Below the pieces are notes generated by a model. The model worked only from the letters and a program-made list of their open reading frames with translations. It made no database searches and was not told the origin of the DNA. Positions 8,530-16,813 of a DNA stretch of 42,391 bases are shown piece by piece (position 1 is the first letter of the stretch; every line of letters begins with the position of its first letter). The stretch comes from Limnohabitans sp. Rim8 (GTDB taxonomy: Bacteria; Pseudomonadota; Gammaproteobacteria; Burkholderiales; Burkholderiaceae_C), in NCBI GenBank assembly GCA_945897795.1, contig CAMDFT010000018.1, positions 1-42,391 on the forward strand, in the 5' to 3' direction. The translations under genes were made by a program, and so were the position numbers.

Positions 8530-8577
8530 CTCCCACAAAAGCACTCGCACTGTGGCTAGGCGTGGATTTTGTGGGAG
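8530..8577. repeat. Inverted repeat with REP-like ends
   Basis: CTCCCACAAAA at 8530-8540 and its perfect reverse complement TTTTGTGGGAG at 8567-8577 lie between ribD and rpiA. TTTTGTGGGAG is also the head of the REP-like sequence at 13168, so this may be a worn REP pair. No protein is encoded here. Confidence 0.5.
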
Positions 8578-8624
8578 GCTGCCCCTGCGGCCGAATCTCC
8601 GTTCCGCATTCGGCTTGGGGAGCC
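8577..8624. terminator. Hairpin between convergent ribD and rpiA
   Basis: GGCT-G-CCCC at 8577-8585 pairs with GGGGAGCC at 8617-8624 (one bulged G), and GCCGAA (8590-8595) pairs with TTCGGC (8609-8614). The stem is long and lies between converging genes, which suggests a shared terminator. There is no T-run, so the assignment is tentative. Confidence 0.45.
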
Positions 8625-8629
8625 GAAAC

Positions 8630-9301
8630 TCAAAAGTTCAGCGTCTTCACACCCGTTGATGTGCCCAGCAAACACACCTGCGCTTTTTGCAGAGCGAAGA
8701 CGCCCACGGTGACCACGCCAGGCCACTGGCTGACTTCGGTTTCAAACGCCACCGGGTCGGTGATCGTCAAACCCTTCACATCGACGATCTGCTGGCCGTT
8801 GTCGGTCACGAGCGGCTGGCCGTCTTTCAAGCGAACCACCGCGCTGCCGCCCATGGCCACAAACTGGCGCATCACGCGTGCCGTGGCCATGGGGATCACT
8901 TCAACGGGCAATGGGAACGCACCCAAGGCATCCACCAGCTTGCTTTCGTCGGCGATGCAGACAAACTGCTTGGACTGGGCCGCCACGATTTTTTCGCGGG
9001 TCAGGGCCGCACCGCCGCCCTTGACCATGTGGCCCTGGTGGTCGATTTCGTCCGCGCCGTCGATGTAGACCGACAAGCTCTCGACCTCGTTGCTGTCAAA
9101 CACCGGAATACCCAGGGCCTTCAGACGCACGGTGGAAGCCTCGGAGCTGGACACCGCGCCTTTGATCTGGTCTTTCATCGTGGCCAAGGCGTCGATGAAT
9201 TTGTTCACCGTGGAGCCGGTGCCCACGCCAACGATTTCGCCGGGAACAACGTATTTCAGGGCGGCTTGGCCCACCAGGGCTTTGAGTTCGTCTTGGGTCA
9301 T
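8630..9301 (-). CDS. rpiA: Ribose-5-phosphate isomerase A
   Basis: A 223-residue enzyme interconverting ribose 5-phosphate and ribulose 5-phosphate in the pentose phosphate pathway. [15 protein letters not shown] and [20 protein letters not shown] are almost the E. coli RpiA sequence. [25 protein letters not shown] (with the catalytic Asp) and [12 protein letters not shown] follow in the usual order. The start at 9301 is chosen by homology; the frame extends to 9349 but those 16 residues are not part of the family. It is convergent with ribD and divergent from pyrD. Confidence 0.97.
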   Translation of the reverse strand: MTQDELKALVGQAALKYVVPGEIVGVGTGSTVNKFIDALATMKDQIKGAVSSSEASTVRLKALGIPVFDSNEVESLSVYIDGADEIDHQGHMVKGGGAALTREKIVAAQSKQFVCIADESKLVDALGAFPLPVEVIPMATARVMRQFVAMGGSAVVRLKDGQPLVTDNGQQIVDVKGLTITDPVAFETEVSQWPGVVTVGVFALQKAQVCLLGTSTGVKTLNF

Positions 9302-9393
9302 GGGGTTGGGTGTGGGTAAAAAATAGAAGTACGCCGGGGTTTGAGACAATCAGGTCAATTGTTGTCAACGCCTTTGCTGCACGGAATTATCCA

Positions 9394-10437
9394 ATGTCCC
9401 TGATCCCCTACGCCTTCGCCCGCCCCTTTTTGTTCAAGATGGACCCCGAGGCGGCCCACGACCTGACCATCGAAGGCCTGGCCCGTACCCAAAACACCCC
9501 TCTCGACTGCGCTTACCGCCAGCCCTTTGTGGCGCAACCCATCACACTGGCAGGTCTGCATTTCCCAAACCGCGTCGGCATGGCCGCAGGTCTGGACAAA
9601 AACGCCCGCTGCATCGACGGCCTGGGTGCCATGGGTTTTGGCTTTGTCGAAGTCGGCACCGTCACGCCCAAGGCGCAAGCTGGCAACCCCAAACCACGCA
9701 TGTTCCGCCTGCCCGAGGCCAATGCGCTGATCAACCGCTTGGGTTTCAACAACGACGGGCTAGACGCCTTCATCGCCAACGTCAAGCGCTCCAAGTTTCG
9801 CCAGCAAGGTCGCCTGCTGGGCCTGAACATCGGCAAGAACGCCGCCACACCGATTGAAAACGCTACGGACGATTATTTGATCGCCTTGGCAGGTGTGTAC
9901 CCGCATGCCGACTACGTGACGGTGAACATCTCCAGCCCCAACACCAAGAACCTGCGCGCCCTGCAAAGTGACGAGGCGCTCGACGGCCTGCTGGGCGCCT
10001 TGGTGGCGCGGCGCGAAGAACTGGCCTCAGAACACGGCCGCCGCGTGCCCATGTTCCTGAAAATCGCCCCCGATCTGGACGAGACCCAAGTGGGCGTGAT
10101 CGCCGCCACCTTGCAAAAGCACGGCATGGACGGCGTGATCGCCACCAACACCACCCTGGCCCGTGACGCCGTGAGCGGCCTGCCCCATGCCGAAGAAATG
10201 GGGGGCCTGTCTGGCGCTCCTGTGCTGGCTGGCAGCAACCGGGTGATCCGTCAATTGCGCGCCGCATTGGGCAAAGACTTCCCCATCATCGGCGTGGGCG
10301 GCATCCTTAGCGGACACGACGCGATTTCAAAAATCGAAGCCGGCGCTGACGTGGTTCAGATTTACACAGGCCTCATCTACAAAGGCCCGGCGCTGGTGAC
10401 CGAGGTGGCGAGTGCGCTGCAGCAGATGAAACGCTGA
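9394..10437 (+). CDS. pyrD: Dihydroorotate dehydrogenase (quinone), class 2
   Basis: A 347-residue flavoenzyme that oxidises dihydroorotate to orotate in pyrimidine synthesis and passes electrons to quinone at the inner membrane. The N-terminal helices ([20 protein letters not shown]) are the membrane/quinone-associated part that defines class 2. The FMN barrel shows [60 protein letters not shown] with the class 2 catalytic Ser, and [20 protein letters not shown]. The ATG at 9394 fits the family N-terminus; the in-frame extension from 9310 does not. No strong ribosome binding site is visible. It converges on the thioesterase gene 18 bp downstream. Confidence 0.97.
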   Translation: MSLIPYAFARPFLFKMDPEAAHDLTIEGLARTQNTPLDCAYRQPFVAQPITLAGLHFPNRVGMAAGLDKNARCIDGLGAMGFGFVEVGTVTPKAQAGNPKPRMFRLPEANALINRLGFNNDGLDAFIANVKRSKFRQQGRLLGLNIGKNAATPIENATDDYLIALAGVYPHADYVTVNISSPNTKNLRALQSDEALDGLLGALVARREELASEHGRRVPMFLKIAPDLDETQVGVIAATLQKHGMDGVIATNTTLARDAVSGLPHAEEMGGLSGAPVLAGSNRVIRQLRAALGKDFPIIGVGGILSGHDAISKIEAGADVVQIYTGLIYKGPALVTEVASALQQMKR

Positions 10438-10455
10438 TCACTGAAGCCTGAACGC

Positions 10456-11283
10456 TCAATCCTTGAAATACACCAGCTGGTGCGTGCTCGCCAGCAACTG
10501 CCCATCTGGGCTCCACAGCTCGCCGGTCTGGTCAAAGTAGCCGTGGCGGTAGTTGAGCGCCTTGGCCACGCCCAGCACATGGCGCGTGCCGACTTGCGCC
10601 AGCAAGGCGCTGTCGGCGTGGAAATAGGTGGTGAGGGACACCGTGCCGATCATGGCCCGGCGGCGGCGACGGATGTAGATGCGCGGGAAAAAGCTGTCGC
10701 TCAAGGCGGCCAAAGAGGCGAAGTCCAGCACCCGCTCGGGCTCGTCGCGCATCCACAAGGTCGAGCGCGAATGGGCTTGTTCTTGCTCATCGAAGGCAGC
10801 GGGGAATGCGCCTTCGACAAAACGCATGTCGTAACGCTGTGGCCAGACGGGCATGCCTTTAACGGGCATGCGGGGAACAGCATCGGGTGCGGGCATGTTG
10901 GCGGGCATGACGGCCTCCACGTCTGACCAGGTTTCGCGCCGCACGGCAAACACGGCTGTGGCGGTGGCCACTACGCCTTCCATCTGATGGGCTTCGATGA
11001 TCCAGTGCTGGGTCGATCGGTTGGTGCGCACAGGTCGGGCCACAAAACGGATCGCACCATCCGCGACCGGGGCCGCAAAGTTGACTGTCAATGCCACAGG
11101 TTCACCGAGGCGCTCGGGGTGCAGCATGGCCGACTGCAGCAACTGCGCAGAAGTGGTGCCGCCGAACGGCCCGATCATGTTGGCGTAGGCCGGGTGGGTC
11201 GCGCCCGTGAATTCGTGGGGCGTATCCGCAAGTGCTGATGCGCGCAGGTCAATGGCTTCGTCGAAAGGATGCATGCGGGTCAT
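10456..11283 (-). CDS. Acyl-CoA thioesterase family protein (double hotdog)
   Basis: A 275-residue protein with the layout of TesB-like double-hotdog thioesterases. The N-terminal half has YANMIGPFGGTTSAQLLQSAM and EPVALTVNFAAPV, the C-terminal half has LASLAALSDSFFPRIYIRR and TVSLTTYFHAD. PGAP-style names for such proteins are 'thioesterase family protein' or 'acyl-CoA thioesterase domain-containing protein'. Such enzymes hydrolyse acyl-CoA to free acid and CoA; the substrate cannot be deduced here. ATG 11283 and ATG 11274 are both possible starts, without a strong ribosome binding site. It is in the same orientation as the membrane protein gene 61 bp upstream. Confidence 0.75.
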   Translation of the reverse strand: MTRMHPFDEAIDLRASALADTPHEFTGATHPAYANMIGPFGGTTSAQLLQSAMLHPERLGEPVALTVNFAAPVADGAIRFVARPVRTNRSTQHWIIEAHQMEGVVATATAVFAVRRETWSDVEAVMPANMPAPDAVPRMPVKGMPVWPQRYDMRFVEGAFPAAFDEQEQAHSRSTLWMRDEPERVLDFASLAALSDSFFPRIYIRRRRRAMIGTVSLTTYFHADSALLAQVGTRHVLGVAKALNYRHGYFDQTGELWSPDGQLLASTHQLVYFKD

Positions 11284-11344
11284 GATAGGTTCGCTTGGTC
11301 ACCCTGCGTTGTCTCTCAAGCGATAAAAAACACAGAAATGCTCA

Positions 11345-11998
11345 TCAGGAATTCCTTGGGAATGTCCAAGTGCCCTGGTTGAGGCATCTCGCCCGCCTGC
11401 GGATTCGGCGGCAATAGGCGACAAAGCGGCTCGCTCGGCGCTGCAGCCAACTCACCCAGAATGGCCCAACGCCTCGCCACCTGCCCACCCTGGATGGCAG
11501 GTGATGGATCAACAACAACAGCGCGGTGTAGAGCATCAGTTTGCCGATGAACACCATCGCGCAGATCGACTCGGGTGACACCCCACTCAAGGCGAACAGC
11601 GCAATGGCCGAACGCGGAGAGTCTGGGAAGACCGAAAAAAACACCATGCTGACCGGTCCCCAGTCCCTCATGGCGGCCAGTAGTTCAGGCCCTTGTGACC
11701 CCATCAGCTTTTGGCTCAACGATTCGGCAGACTCGGTCAGCGTCCCCATGCCCAAGGCCAATAAAAAAGCACTCAATGCAGAAGCCAATGCAAAGACCAC
11801 CACAGTGACTTTGCCTTTTTGCGGCTGAAGAACACACAAGGCCAGCACAAACATTTCTGCGGGCAACATGGGCAAAAACCCATCCAAAACAGACAATACT
11901 GCCAGCAAAAAGATGGTTTTGGGCTCTGAGCCGTGGCGCAAAAGCGAGGTTTCTACCCGTTGAAACAAACGCTGAAAGAATGAAGGCGAAGCGTGCAT
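11345..11998 (-). CDS. YqaA/DedA-like membrane protein (VTT domain)
   Basis: A 217-residue protein with several hydrophobic segments: IFLLAVLSVLDGFLPMLPAE, VVVFALASALSAFLLALGMG, VSMVFFSVFPDSPRSAIALF and MVFIGKLMLYTALLLLIHHL. The FPDSPR loop followed by a small-residue helix resembles the SNARE-associated (VTT/DedA) superfamily, in particular YqaA-type proteins. DedA proteins move lipids between membrane leaflets, but for this branch the role is unproven. The last 40 residues are strongly basic (RRASRFVAYCRRIRRRARC) and should face the cytoplasm. It lies just downstream of the LhgO-like oxidase on the same strand, 28 bp apart. Confidence 0.65.
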   Translation of the reverse strand: MHASPSFFQRLFQRVETSLLRHGSEPKTIFLLAVLSVLDGFLPMLPAEMFVLALCVLQPQKGKVTVVVFALASALSAFLLALGMGTLTESAESLSQKLMGSQGPELLAAMRDWGPVSMVFFSVFPDSPRSAIALFALSGVSPESICAMVFIGKLMLYTALLLLIHHLPSRVGRWRGVGPFWVSWLQRRASRFVAYCRRIRRRARCLNQGTWTFPRNS

Positions 11999-12026
11999 GA
12001 AGGGCTAGCGGTGGGTAACGATGGCA

Positions 12027-13145
12027 TTAGGCCAACCGAGCACAGACCTCGTCCGCCATCGCCAGCGAGCTGGTCAAGCCCGGTGACTCGATGCCCAGCA
12101 GGTTCACCAGACCGGGCACGCCGTGCTCGGCCGGGCCCTGGATCATGAAGTCGGCTGCCGCTTCGTGCGGGGCGTTGATCTTGGGGCGCATGCCCGCATA
12201 ACCCGCCTGCAAAGCGCCGTCGGCCAAACCCGGCCAATATTTGCGCACCTCGGCATAAAAGGCATCGCCCCGGCGCGGGCCCACTTGCAAGTCCGTGGGG
12301 TCCTCGACCCATTGCACGTCAGGCCCGAACTTGGCTTGCCCGCCCAGGTCGAGCGTGAGGTGCACGCCCAAACCGGCTTTTTCGGGCACGGGGTAGATCA
12401 GGCGCGAAAACGGGGCTTTGCCCGCCAACGTGAAGTAGTTGCCTTTGGCGTAATGGGCTTGGGGCAACAGACTTTGATCCAGCCCATCCATGCGCCGTGC
12501 GATCGCCACAGCGCTCAGCCCAGCGGCGTTGACCAACACCTTGCACGCCAGCTCGGTGCCGTCTTGTGTGGTCACACGAATCGGATGTGTGGCGGTGCCC
12601 TGCCGCACGCCAATGTGCTGCACAGGCGAGACCAACGCCAGCAAACCGCCTGCGTTTTCCATGTCGCCTTGCAAGGCGAGCATATAGCCATGACTGTCAA
12701 TCACCCCGGTGCTGGGCGAGAGCAGCGCCGCTTCACAAGCCAGTGCAGGCTCCAGCGCCTGGGCCTGAGCGGCCGTGAGTTTTTGCAAATCGTGCACACC
12801 GTTGGCAGCGGCCTTGGCCATGATGCCGTCCAGCGCCAGCAATTGCTCAGGCGTCGTGGCCACGATCAGCTTGCCCAGCTGCCGGTGCGCCACACCGCGC
12901 TCGGCGCAATAGGCGTAGAGCATTTGCTTGCCTTGCACACACAGCCGCGCCTTGAGCGAACCCGCGGGGTAATAAATGCCCGCGTGGATGACCTCGCTGT
13001 TGCGCGAGCTGGTGCCGGTGCCAATGGCGTTTTCCGATTCGAGCACCAGCACCTCGCGGCCTGACAGCGCCAGCGCCCGACCCACAGCCAGGCCGACCAC
13101 GCCGGCCCCGATCACAACAGCATCAACTTGTTCCATGGCCAGCAT
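12027..13145 (-). CDS. FAD-dependent oxidoreductase, LhgO-like
   Basis: A 372-residue flavoprotein of the DAO family. The dinucleotide-binding motif [20 protein letters not shown] lies near residues 7-26, followed by [20 protein letters not shown] and the short signature [19 protein letters not shown]. That signature is typical of L-2-hydroxyglutarate oxidase/dehydrogenase (LhgO) and its relatives, which also keep [10 protein letters not shown] and the C-terminal [17 protein letters not shown]; both are present. LhgO oxidises L-2-hydroxyglutarate to 2-oxoglutarate and feeds electrons to the membrane. Substrate within the family varies, so only the family is firm. ATG 13145 and ATG 13136 are both possible starts. 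A solo REP-like sequence lies shortly upstream. Confidence 0.82.
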   Translation of the reverse strand: MLAMEQVDAVVIGAGVVGLAVGRALALSGREVLVLESENAIGTGTSSRNSEVIHAGIYYPAGSLKARLCVQGKQMLYAYCAERGVAHRQLGKLIVATTPEQLLALDGIMAKAAANGVHDLQKLTAAQAQALEPALACEAALLSPSTGVIDSHGYMLALQGDMENAGGLLALVSPVQHIGVRQGTATHPIRVTTQDGTELACKVLVNAAGLSAVAIARRMDGLDQSLLPQAHYAKGNYFTLAGKAPFSRLIYPVPEKAGLGVHLTLDLGGQAKFGPDVQWVEDPTDLQVGPRRGDAFYAEVRKYWPGLADGALQAGYAGMRPKINAPHEAAADFMIQGPAEHGVPGLVNLLGIESPGLTSSLAMADEVCARLA

Positions 13146-13167
13146 TGTGGCTCAGGCTGCGCTATTT

Positions 13168-13193
13168 TGTGGGAGCGGTGTCCTCACCGCGAT
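13168..13193. repeat. Solo REP-like element
   Basis: TGTGGGAGCGG at 13168-13178 is followed by a hairpin in which GCGGTG (13175-13180) pairs with CACCGC (13185-13190), ending in GAT. Head, stem and tail match the left REP half at 41176 inside recD almost exactly. It sits in the gap between the divergent oxidase and SDR genes. REP elements of this head type are common in gammaproteobacteria and Comamonadaceae and are moved by RAYT transposases; none is seen in the window. Confidence 0.7.
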
Positions 13194-13332
13194 AGGGCTT
13201 TAGCAGACCACTGGCCCTCGACTGGAGGTGGCATTCACAACCAGTGCAGGCCCCACAGGCTGACACCCGCAAGACAGACACCTGAGGCGCACACGGGCAG
13301 ACTGACAAACATCTAACAAGGAGAGTTTTTTC

Positions 13333-14094
13333 ATGTCGCTGTTCAACCTCAAAGGCAAAGTCGCTGTGGTGACTGGTTCTAGCCGGGGCATCGGCCGGTC
13401 GATTGCGCACCAGCTGGCCATCGCCGGGGCCAAGGTGGTGGTGTCCAGCCGCAAGCTTGACGCCTGCGAAGTGGTGGTCAAAGAGATCCAGGCCGCAGGC
13501 GGCGAAGCCATGGCCATTGCGGCCAGCATCTCTAGCAAAGAGCAGCTGCAAAACCTGATCGCGCAGACCCGCCAAACTTGGGGGGTGATCGACATTTTGG
13601 TGTGCAATGCAGCCACCAACCCTTATTACGGTCCGGCCACGGGCATGAGCGACGAGGTGTTTGACAAGGTGATGCGCAACAACGTGCTGTCGAATGCCTG
13701 GTTGTGCAACTTGGTCTACCCCGACATGAAGGCCCAAAAAGACGGGGCCATCGTGATCGTGTCGTCTATTGGTGGGCTGCACGGCTCCTCGGTCATCGGT
13801 GCCTACAACCTGTCCAAGGCGGCCGACATGCAGTTGGCGCGCAATCTGGCGGTGGAATGGGGCCCAGACAACATCCGCGTCAACTGTATCGCCCCGGGCT
13901 TGATCAAGACCGACTTTGCCAAGGCGCTTCACGAAGACCCGGTGCTGAGCGCCAAGTACAACAGCCAAGCGCCTTTGCGGCGCATGGGTGAGGCCGATGA
14001 CATTGGCGGCATCGCGGTGTTTTTGGCGAGCCCAGCGGCCAATTATGTGACCGGCCAGACGGTGGTGGCCGATGGCGGGATGATGATTCGCTGA
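13333..14094 (+). CDS. SDR family oxidoreductase
   Basis: A 253-residue classical short-chain dehydrogenase. The NAD(P)-binding motif TGSSRGIGRSIA lies near residues 15-26, VCNAATN near 90, the catalytic Ser in IVIVSSIGGLHG and the YxxxK pair in AYNLSKAADM. The C-terminal GQTVVADGGMMIR is typical of FabG-like enzymes. AAGGAGAG directly before the ATG at 13333 fixes the start. In related genomes, as I recall, SDRs of this type often sit beside a phosphotransferase and an acyl-CoA dehydrogenase like those at 26669-29056 here. It may therefore act on a hydroxyacyl- or oxoacyl-CoA; the substrate is inference. Confidence 0.88.
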   Translation: MSLFNLKGKVAVVTGSSRGIGRSIAHQLAIAGAKVVVSSRKLDACEVVVKEIQAAGGEAMAIAASISSKEQLQNLIAQTRQTWGVIDILVCNAATNPYYGPATGMSDEVFDKVMRNNVLSNAWLCNLVYPDMKAQKDGAIVIVSSIGGLHGSSVIGAYNLSKAADMQLARNLAVEWGPDNIRVNCIAPGLIKTDFAKALHEDPVLSAKYNSQAPLRRMGEADDIGGIAVFLASPAANYVTGQTVVADGGMMIR

Positions 14095-14124
14095 CTTGCT
14101 GGTTTGCTGGTTTGTGCGAGGTCC

Positions 14125-14200
14125 GCTGAGAACGGTGTGGGGCCGGGCGCCGCATGCTGGGGTACCAGAAATCGGCGCCCGGCCCCACCCCGTTCTCAGC
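14125..14200. repeat. Long hairpin element, copy 1 (sodB flank)
   Basis: The arms at 14125-14152 and 14173-14200 are 28 bp each and complementary at 27 positions; the core is GTGGGGCCGGGCGCCG. The loop, CATGCTGGGG through CCAGAAAT (14153-14172), contains its own small palindrome CTGG/CCAG around GGTACC. The loop plus the next base is identical over 21 bp to 15044-15064 on the other side of sodB. The element is non-coding and lies downstream of both the SDR gene and sodB. Confidence 0.8.
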
Positions 14201-14288
14201 TCCGTGGTTGATCGCAGGATTGTCAAAGAGCATTTCGAAAGCGGCGATTTGTCAAAGTGCCCCGCTCACCTTCGGCCCCTCAAAGCAC

Positions 14289-14310
14289 AAAGCCCGCATC
14301 AGCGGGCTTT
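14289..14310. terminator. Bidirectional rho-independent terminator after sodB
   Basis: AAAGCCCGC (14289-14297) and GCGGGCTTT (14302-14310) form a perfect 9-bp stem with loop ATCA. The A-run on one side and T-run on the other let it act on either strand. It lies 22 bp beyond the sodB stop. Confidence 0.85.
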
Positions 14311-14331
14311 GTGACTTGAAGCTTGGCTCGA

Positions 14332-14913
14332 TCAGCCGAAGTTCTTCTCAGCGAAAGACCAGTTCACTAGGTTATTGAGGAAAGTCTCAACGAACTTGGG
14401 ACGCATGTTGCGGTAGTCGATGTAATAAGCGTGTTCCCACACGTCCACAGTCAACAAGGCGGTGTCGCCAGTGGTCAGGGGGGTGCCAGCAGCGCCCATG
14501 TTGACGATGTCCACCGAGCCGTCGGCTTTCTTGACCAGCCATGTCCAGCCAGAGCCGAAGTTGCCCACGGCGCTCTTGACGAAGGCTTCTTTGAAAGCGG
14601 CGTAGCTGCCGAACTTGGCGTTGATGGCTGTGGCCAAAGCGCCTGTGGGCTCGCCACCACCGTTGGGCTTCATGCAGTTCCAGAAGAAGGTGTGGTTCCA
14701 GATCTGGGCCGAGTTGTTGTACACGCCGCCGCTGGATTTTTTGATGATCTCTTCGAGGCTCATGCTCTCGAATTCAGTGCCTTTTTGCAGGTTGTTCAAG
14801 TTCACGACGTAAGCGTTGTGGTGCTTGCCGTGGTGAAACTCCAGGGTTTCCTGGCTGTAATGAGGAGCCAAAGCGTCGATAGCGTAAGGCAGTGCGGGCA
14901 AAGTGTGTTCCAT
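14332..14913 (-). CDS. sodB: Superoxide dismutase (Fe type)
   Basis: A 193-residue cytoplasmic superoxide dismutase with the size of E. coli SodB. All four metal ligands are in place: His27 (LEFHHGKHH), His74 (IWNHTFFW), Asp157 and His161 ([11 protein letters not shown]). Gln69 in the SAQIWNH context, before the second ligand, is the pattern of the iron enzyme rather than the manganese one. Metal use cannot be proven from sequence. The gene stands alone between two copies of a hairpin element and has a good terminator. No Fur box was identified upstream by eye. Confidence 0.96.
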   Translation of the reverse strand: MEHTLPALPYAIDALAPHYSQETLEFHHGKHHNAYVVNLNNLQKGTEFESMSLEEIIKKSSGGVYNNSAQIWNHTFFWNCMKPNGGGEPTGALATAINAKFGSYAAFKEAFVKSAVGNFGSGWTWLVKKADGSVDIVNMGAAGTPLTTGDTALLTVDVWEHAYYIDYRNMRPKFVETFLNNLVNWSFAEKNFG

Positions 14914-15013
14914 GAGGGGTCCTTTTGTCGTTGCAGGTTGAAAAAATGGTTGACGTATTTTAGGGGAGCGCGATGCCCCTTACCGTATTCAGGGTCACTG
15001 CCGTGTTCGCGGT

Positions 15014-15093
15014 GCGTTCGGACAGGGTGGGGCCGGGGCTCCTCATGCTGGGGTACCAGAAATCGTCGCCCCGGCCCCACCCCGCCCGAACGC
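15014..15093. repeat. Long hairpin element, copy 2 (sodB flank)
   Basis: The arms at 15014-15042 and 15065-15093 pair over most of 29 bp; the shared core is GGGTGGGGCCGGGGC. The loop at 15044-15064 is identical over 21 bp to the loop of copy 1 at 14153-14173 and in the same orientation. The arms differ between the copies except for the GGGGCCGGG core, so stem ends have changed while loop and core stayed. It lies between the sodB start and the end of xseA. Confidence 0.8.
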
Positions 15094-15102
15094 GCTGGCG
15101 TC

Positions 15103-16458
15103 TCAGACTTTCACGACCAAAGGCACCTGGCCATCGGACAAAGTGGCCTGAACGTTCTGACCGGGTTGAAACTGGTCGGCATGGGTCAGGGCCTGGCCCT
15201 GGTCGTCACTCAGCCAGGCATAACCACGCTCCAACACCCGGTGCGGGTCCACCGATGACAAGCGCAAAGCGGCACGTTCCAGTCGCTGCACGCGTTGCGG
15301 CACCTGCTGAGCCCGGTTGAAACCCAAACGGTCATGGAGGCGCTCCAATTTGTGGCCGCTGTCCCTCAAATCGCTTTGCGTACCGGCTTGTAAACGGTGC
15401 GCCAGTTGATCGAGCCACTGGCGGTGCTGGCCCAGCAAGGCCTGGGGGCGGCTCAAGCGGCTGGCGATAGCGCTCAGGCGTTGAGCTTGCCGATCTTGCT
15501 GGCGAGCCAGCCCTACACCCAACCGAGCTGCCACGCTGTCCAAACGCTGTGCCTGCCGATCTTGCTGACGAATCAAGCCCCGACTCAGGCGGTGCTCAAA
15601 CACACTCAAAGCTTCCAAACCCACACCTCGGTCGGTCGCAGCCATCTCAGCGGCAGCCGTGGGCGTCGGGGCTCGCACGTCGGCCACAAAGTCGGCAATG
15701 GTGAAGTCGGTCTCGTGGCCCACACCGCAAATCAGCGGCACCGGACTTTGGGCGATCAAGCGAGCCAGATTTTCATCGTTGAACGACCACAGGTCTTCCA
15801 TCGAGCCGCCACCGCGCACCAGCAAAATCACATCCACGGGCGGGCACAGCGGGTTGTCTTCGGCCGTTAGGGCGTACATGTTTTGCAAGGCCTGCGCCAG
15901 CGTGGCGGCAGCCCCTGCCCCCTGTACCAAGGCTGGGGCCATCAAAACCGGAATGTGTGGCACGCGCCTCTGCAAAGCGGTCACCACGTCGTGCCAAGCG
16001 GCAGCACCCAAAGACGTCACCACCCCAATGGCGCGCGGTTGCGCGGGCAATTCGCGCTTGAGTGCCGGATCAAACAGCCCCTCAGCTTCAAGCTTGGCCT
16101 TCAGACGCAAAAACTGCTCAAAAAGCGCGCCCTGCCCTGCGCGTTCCATGGATTCGACGATCAGCTGCAAATCACCCCGGGCTTCGTAAACACCCAAGCG
16201 ACCCCGAACCTCGACCAATTCGCCATCGCGCGGGACGAAGTCCATCAAACTGGCGGCACGCCGAAACATGGCGCAACGAATCTGGCCCGTCTCGTCCTTG
16301 ATGGAAAAATAACAATGTCCACTGGCGGCACGCGAAAACCCCGAAACCTCACCGCGCACGCTCACCGGGTTGAACTGGGCATCCAGGCTATCGGCCACCG
16401 CGCGGCACAGCGCTGACACCGTCCAGGCTCGGGTTTTTTTCATCTCTGAAGAAATCAT
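15103..16458 (-). CDS. xseA: Exodeoxyribonuclease VII large subunit
   Basis: A 451-residue subunit of the single-strand nuclease ExoVII. It begins with an OB-fold that binds DNA (TVSALCRAVADSLDAQFNPV, VRGEVSGFSRAASGHCYFSI, IRCAMFRR). The catalytic domain follows, with VVTSLGAAAWHDVVTALQRR, ILLVRGGGSMEDLWSFNDE and CGVGHETDFTIADFVADVRAPTP given here in parts: GVGHETD and RAPTPTAAAE. The C-terminal part is a coiled coil in which RQQDRQAQRL occurs twice, 27 residues apart. The start at 16458 is preferred since AGGAG lies upstream and the family N-terminus begins close by; ATG 16443 is possible. ExoVII needs XseB, which is not in the window. It ends 10 bp before the second hairpin element. Confidence 0.95.
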   Translation of the reverse strand: MISSEMKKTRAWTVSALCRAVADSLDAQFNPVSVRGEVSGFSRAASGHCYFSIKDETGQIRCAMFRRAASLMDFVPRDGELVEVRGRLGVYEARGDLQLIVESMERAGQGALFEQFLRLKAKLEAEGLFDPALKRELPAQPRAIGVVTSLGAAAWHDVVTALQRRVPHIPVLMAPALVQGAGAAATLAQALQNMYALTAEDNPLCPPVDVILLVRGGGSMEDLWSFNDENLARLIAQSPVPLICGVGHETDFTIADFVADVRAPTPTAAAEMAATDRGVGLEALSVFEHRLSRGLIRQQDRQAQRLDSVAARLGVGLARQQDRQAQRLSAIASRLSRPQALLGQHRQWLDQLAHRLQAGTQSDLRDSGHKLERLHDRLGFNRAQQVPQRVQRLERAALRLSSVDPHRVLERGYAWLSDDQGQALTHADQFQPGQNVQATLSDGQVPLVVKV

Positions 16459-16813
16459 GACCTCGATTCTCCTACAGCCGAAAGGCGCCTCGCCACCAGC
16501 ACGGTCAGCCAGTCTTCCACAGACCGCGACAAGGTCTTCGGCCAAGAAACAAGACCCACTTCATTTCTCGGCAAAAACACAAGCCCTTGATTTAATTAAT
16601 TATTTTTACCTTTATTTTGCATATATATCAATATATATCAAACTTAACAATTCAAAAAAATTCAAGCAGATCGAAACTTATTCACAAAGTTATCCACAAC
16701 CCAAACAACCCATTGAATGCGTGCTGGCCATGTTCTGAGCACGGGCCAGCAACGCAAGTCATCGTCCATAATCACGTGCTTTTGGCACTTTGTCTCCACA
16801 AGAAGGAACTGTT
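16459..16813. other. Intergenic region with AT-rich island
   Basis: This 355-bp gap separates the divergent xseA and exbB genes. From about 16588 to 16670 it is almost only A and T, with two identical tandem 10-mers ATATATATCA (16621-16630, 16631-16640) and runs such as TTTAATTAATTATTTTT. Two DnaA boxes follow (see 16678-16698). Given the GC-rich genome this patch stands out. I see no gene: the open frame 16370-16738 overlaps xseA and has no ribosome binding site or family likeness. Confidence 0.6.
16678..16698 (+). promoter_or_regulatory. Two tandem DnaA boxes beside an AT-rich island
   Basis: TTATTCACA (16678-16686) and TTATCCACA (16690-16698) both match the DnaA consensus TTATNCACA exactly and lie in the same direction, 12 bp from start to start. 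Together with the AT-rich DNA just upstream they resemble the layout of a duplex-unwinding region. No dnaA, rpmH or gidA genes are near, so this is more likely a DnaA-controlled or titration site than the chromosomal origin. Confidence 0.6.

Noticed and set aside
16588-16698. Chromosomal origin of replication
   Set aside because: There are only two DnaA boxes and no dnaA, dnaN, rpmH, rnpA or gidA nearby. I report it as a DnaA-box site instead.
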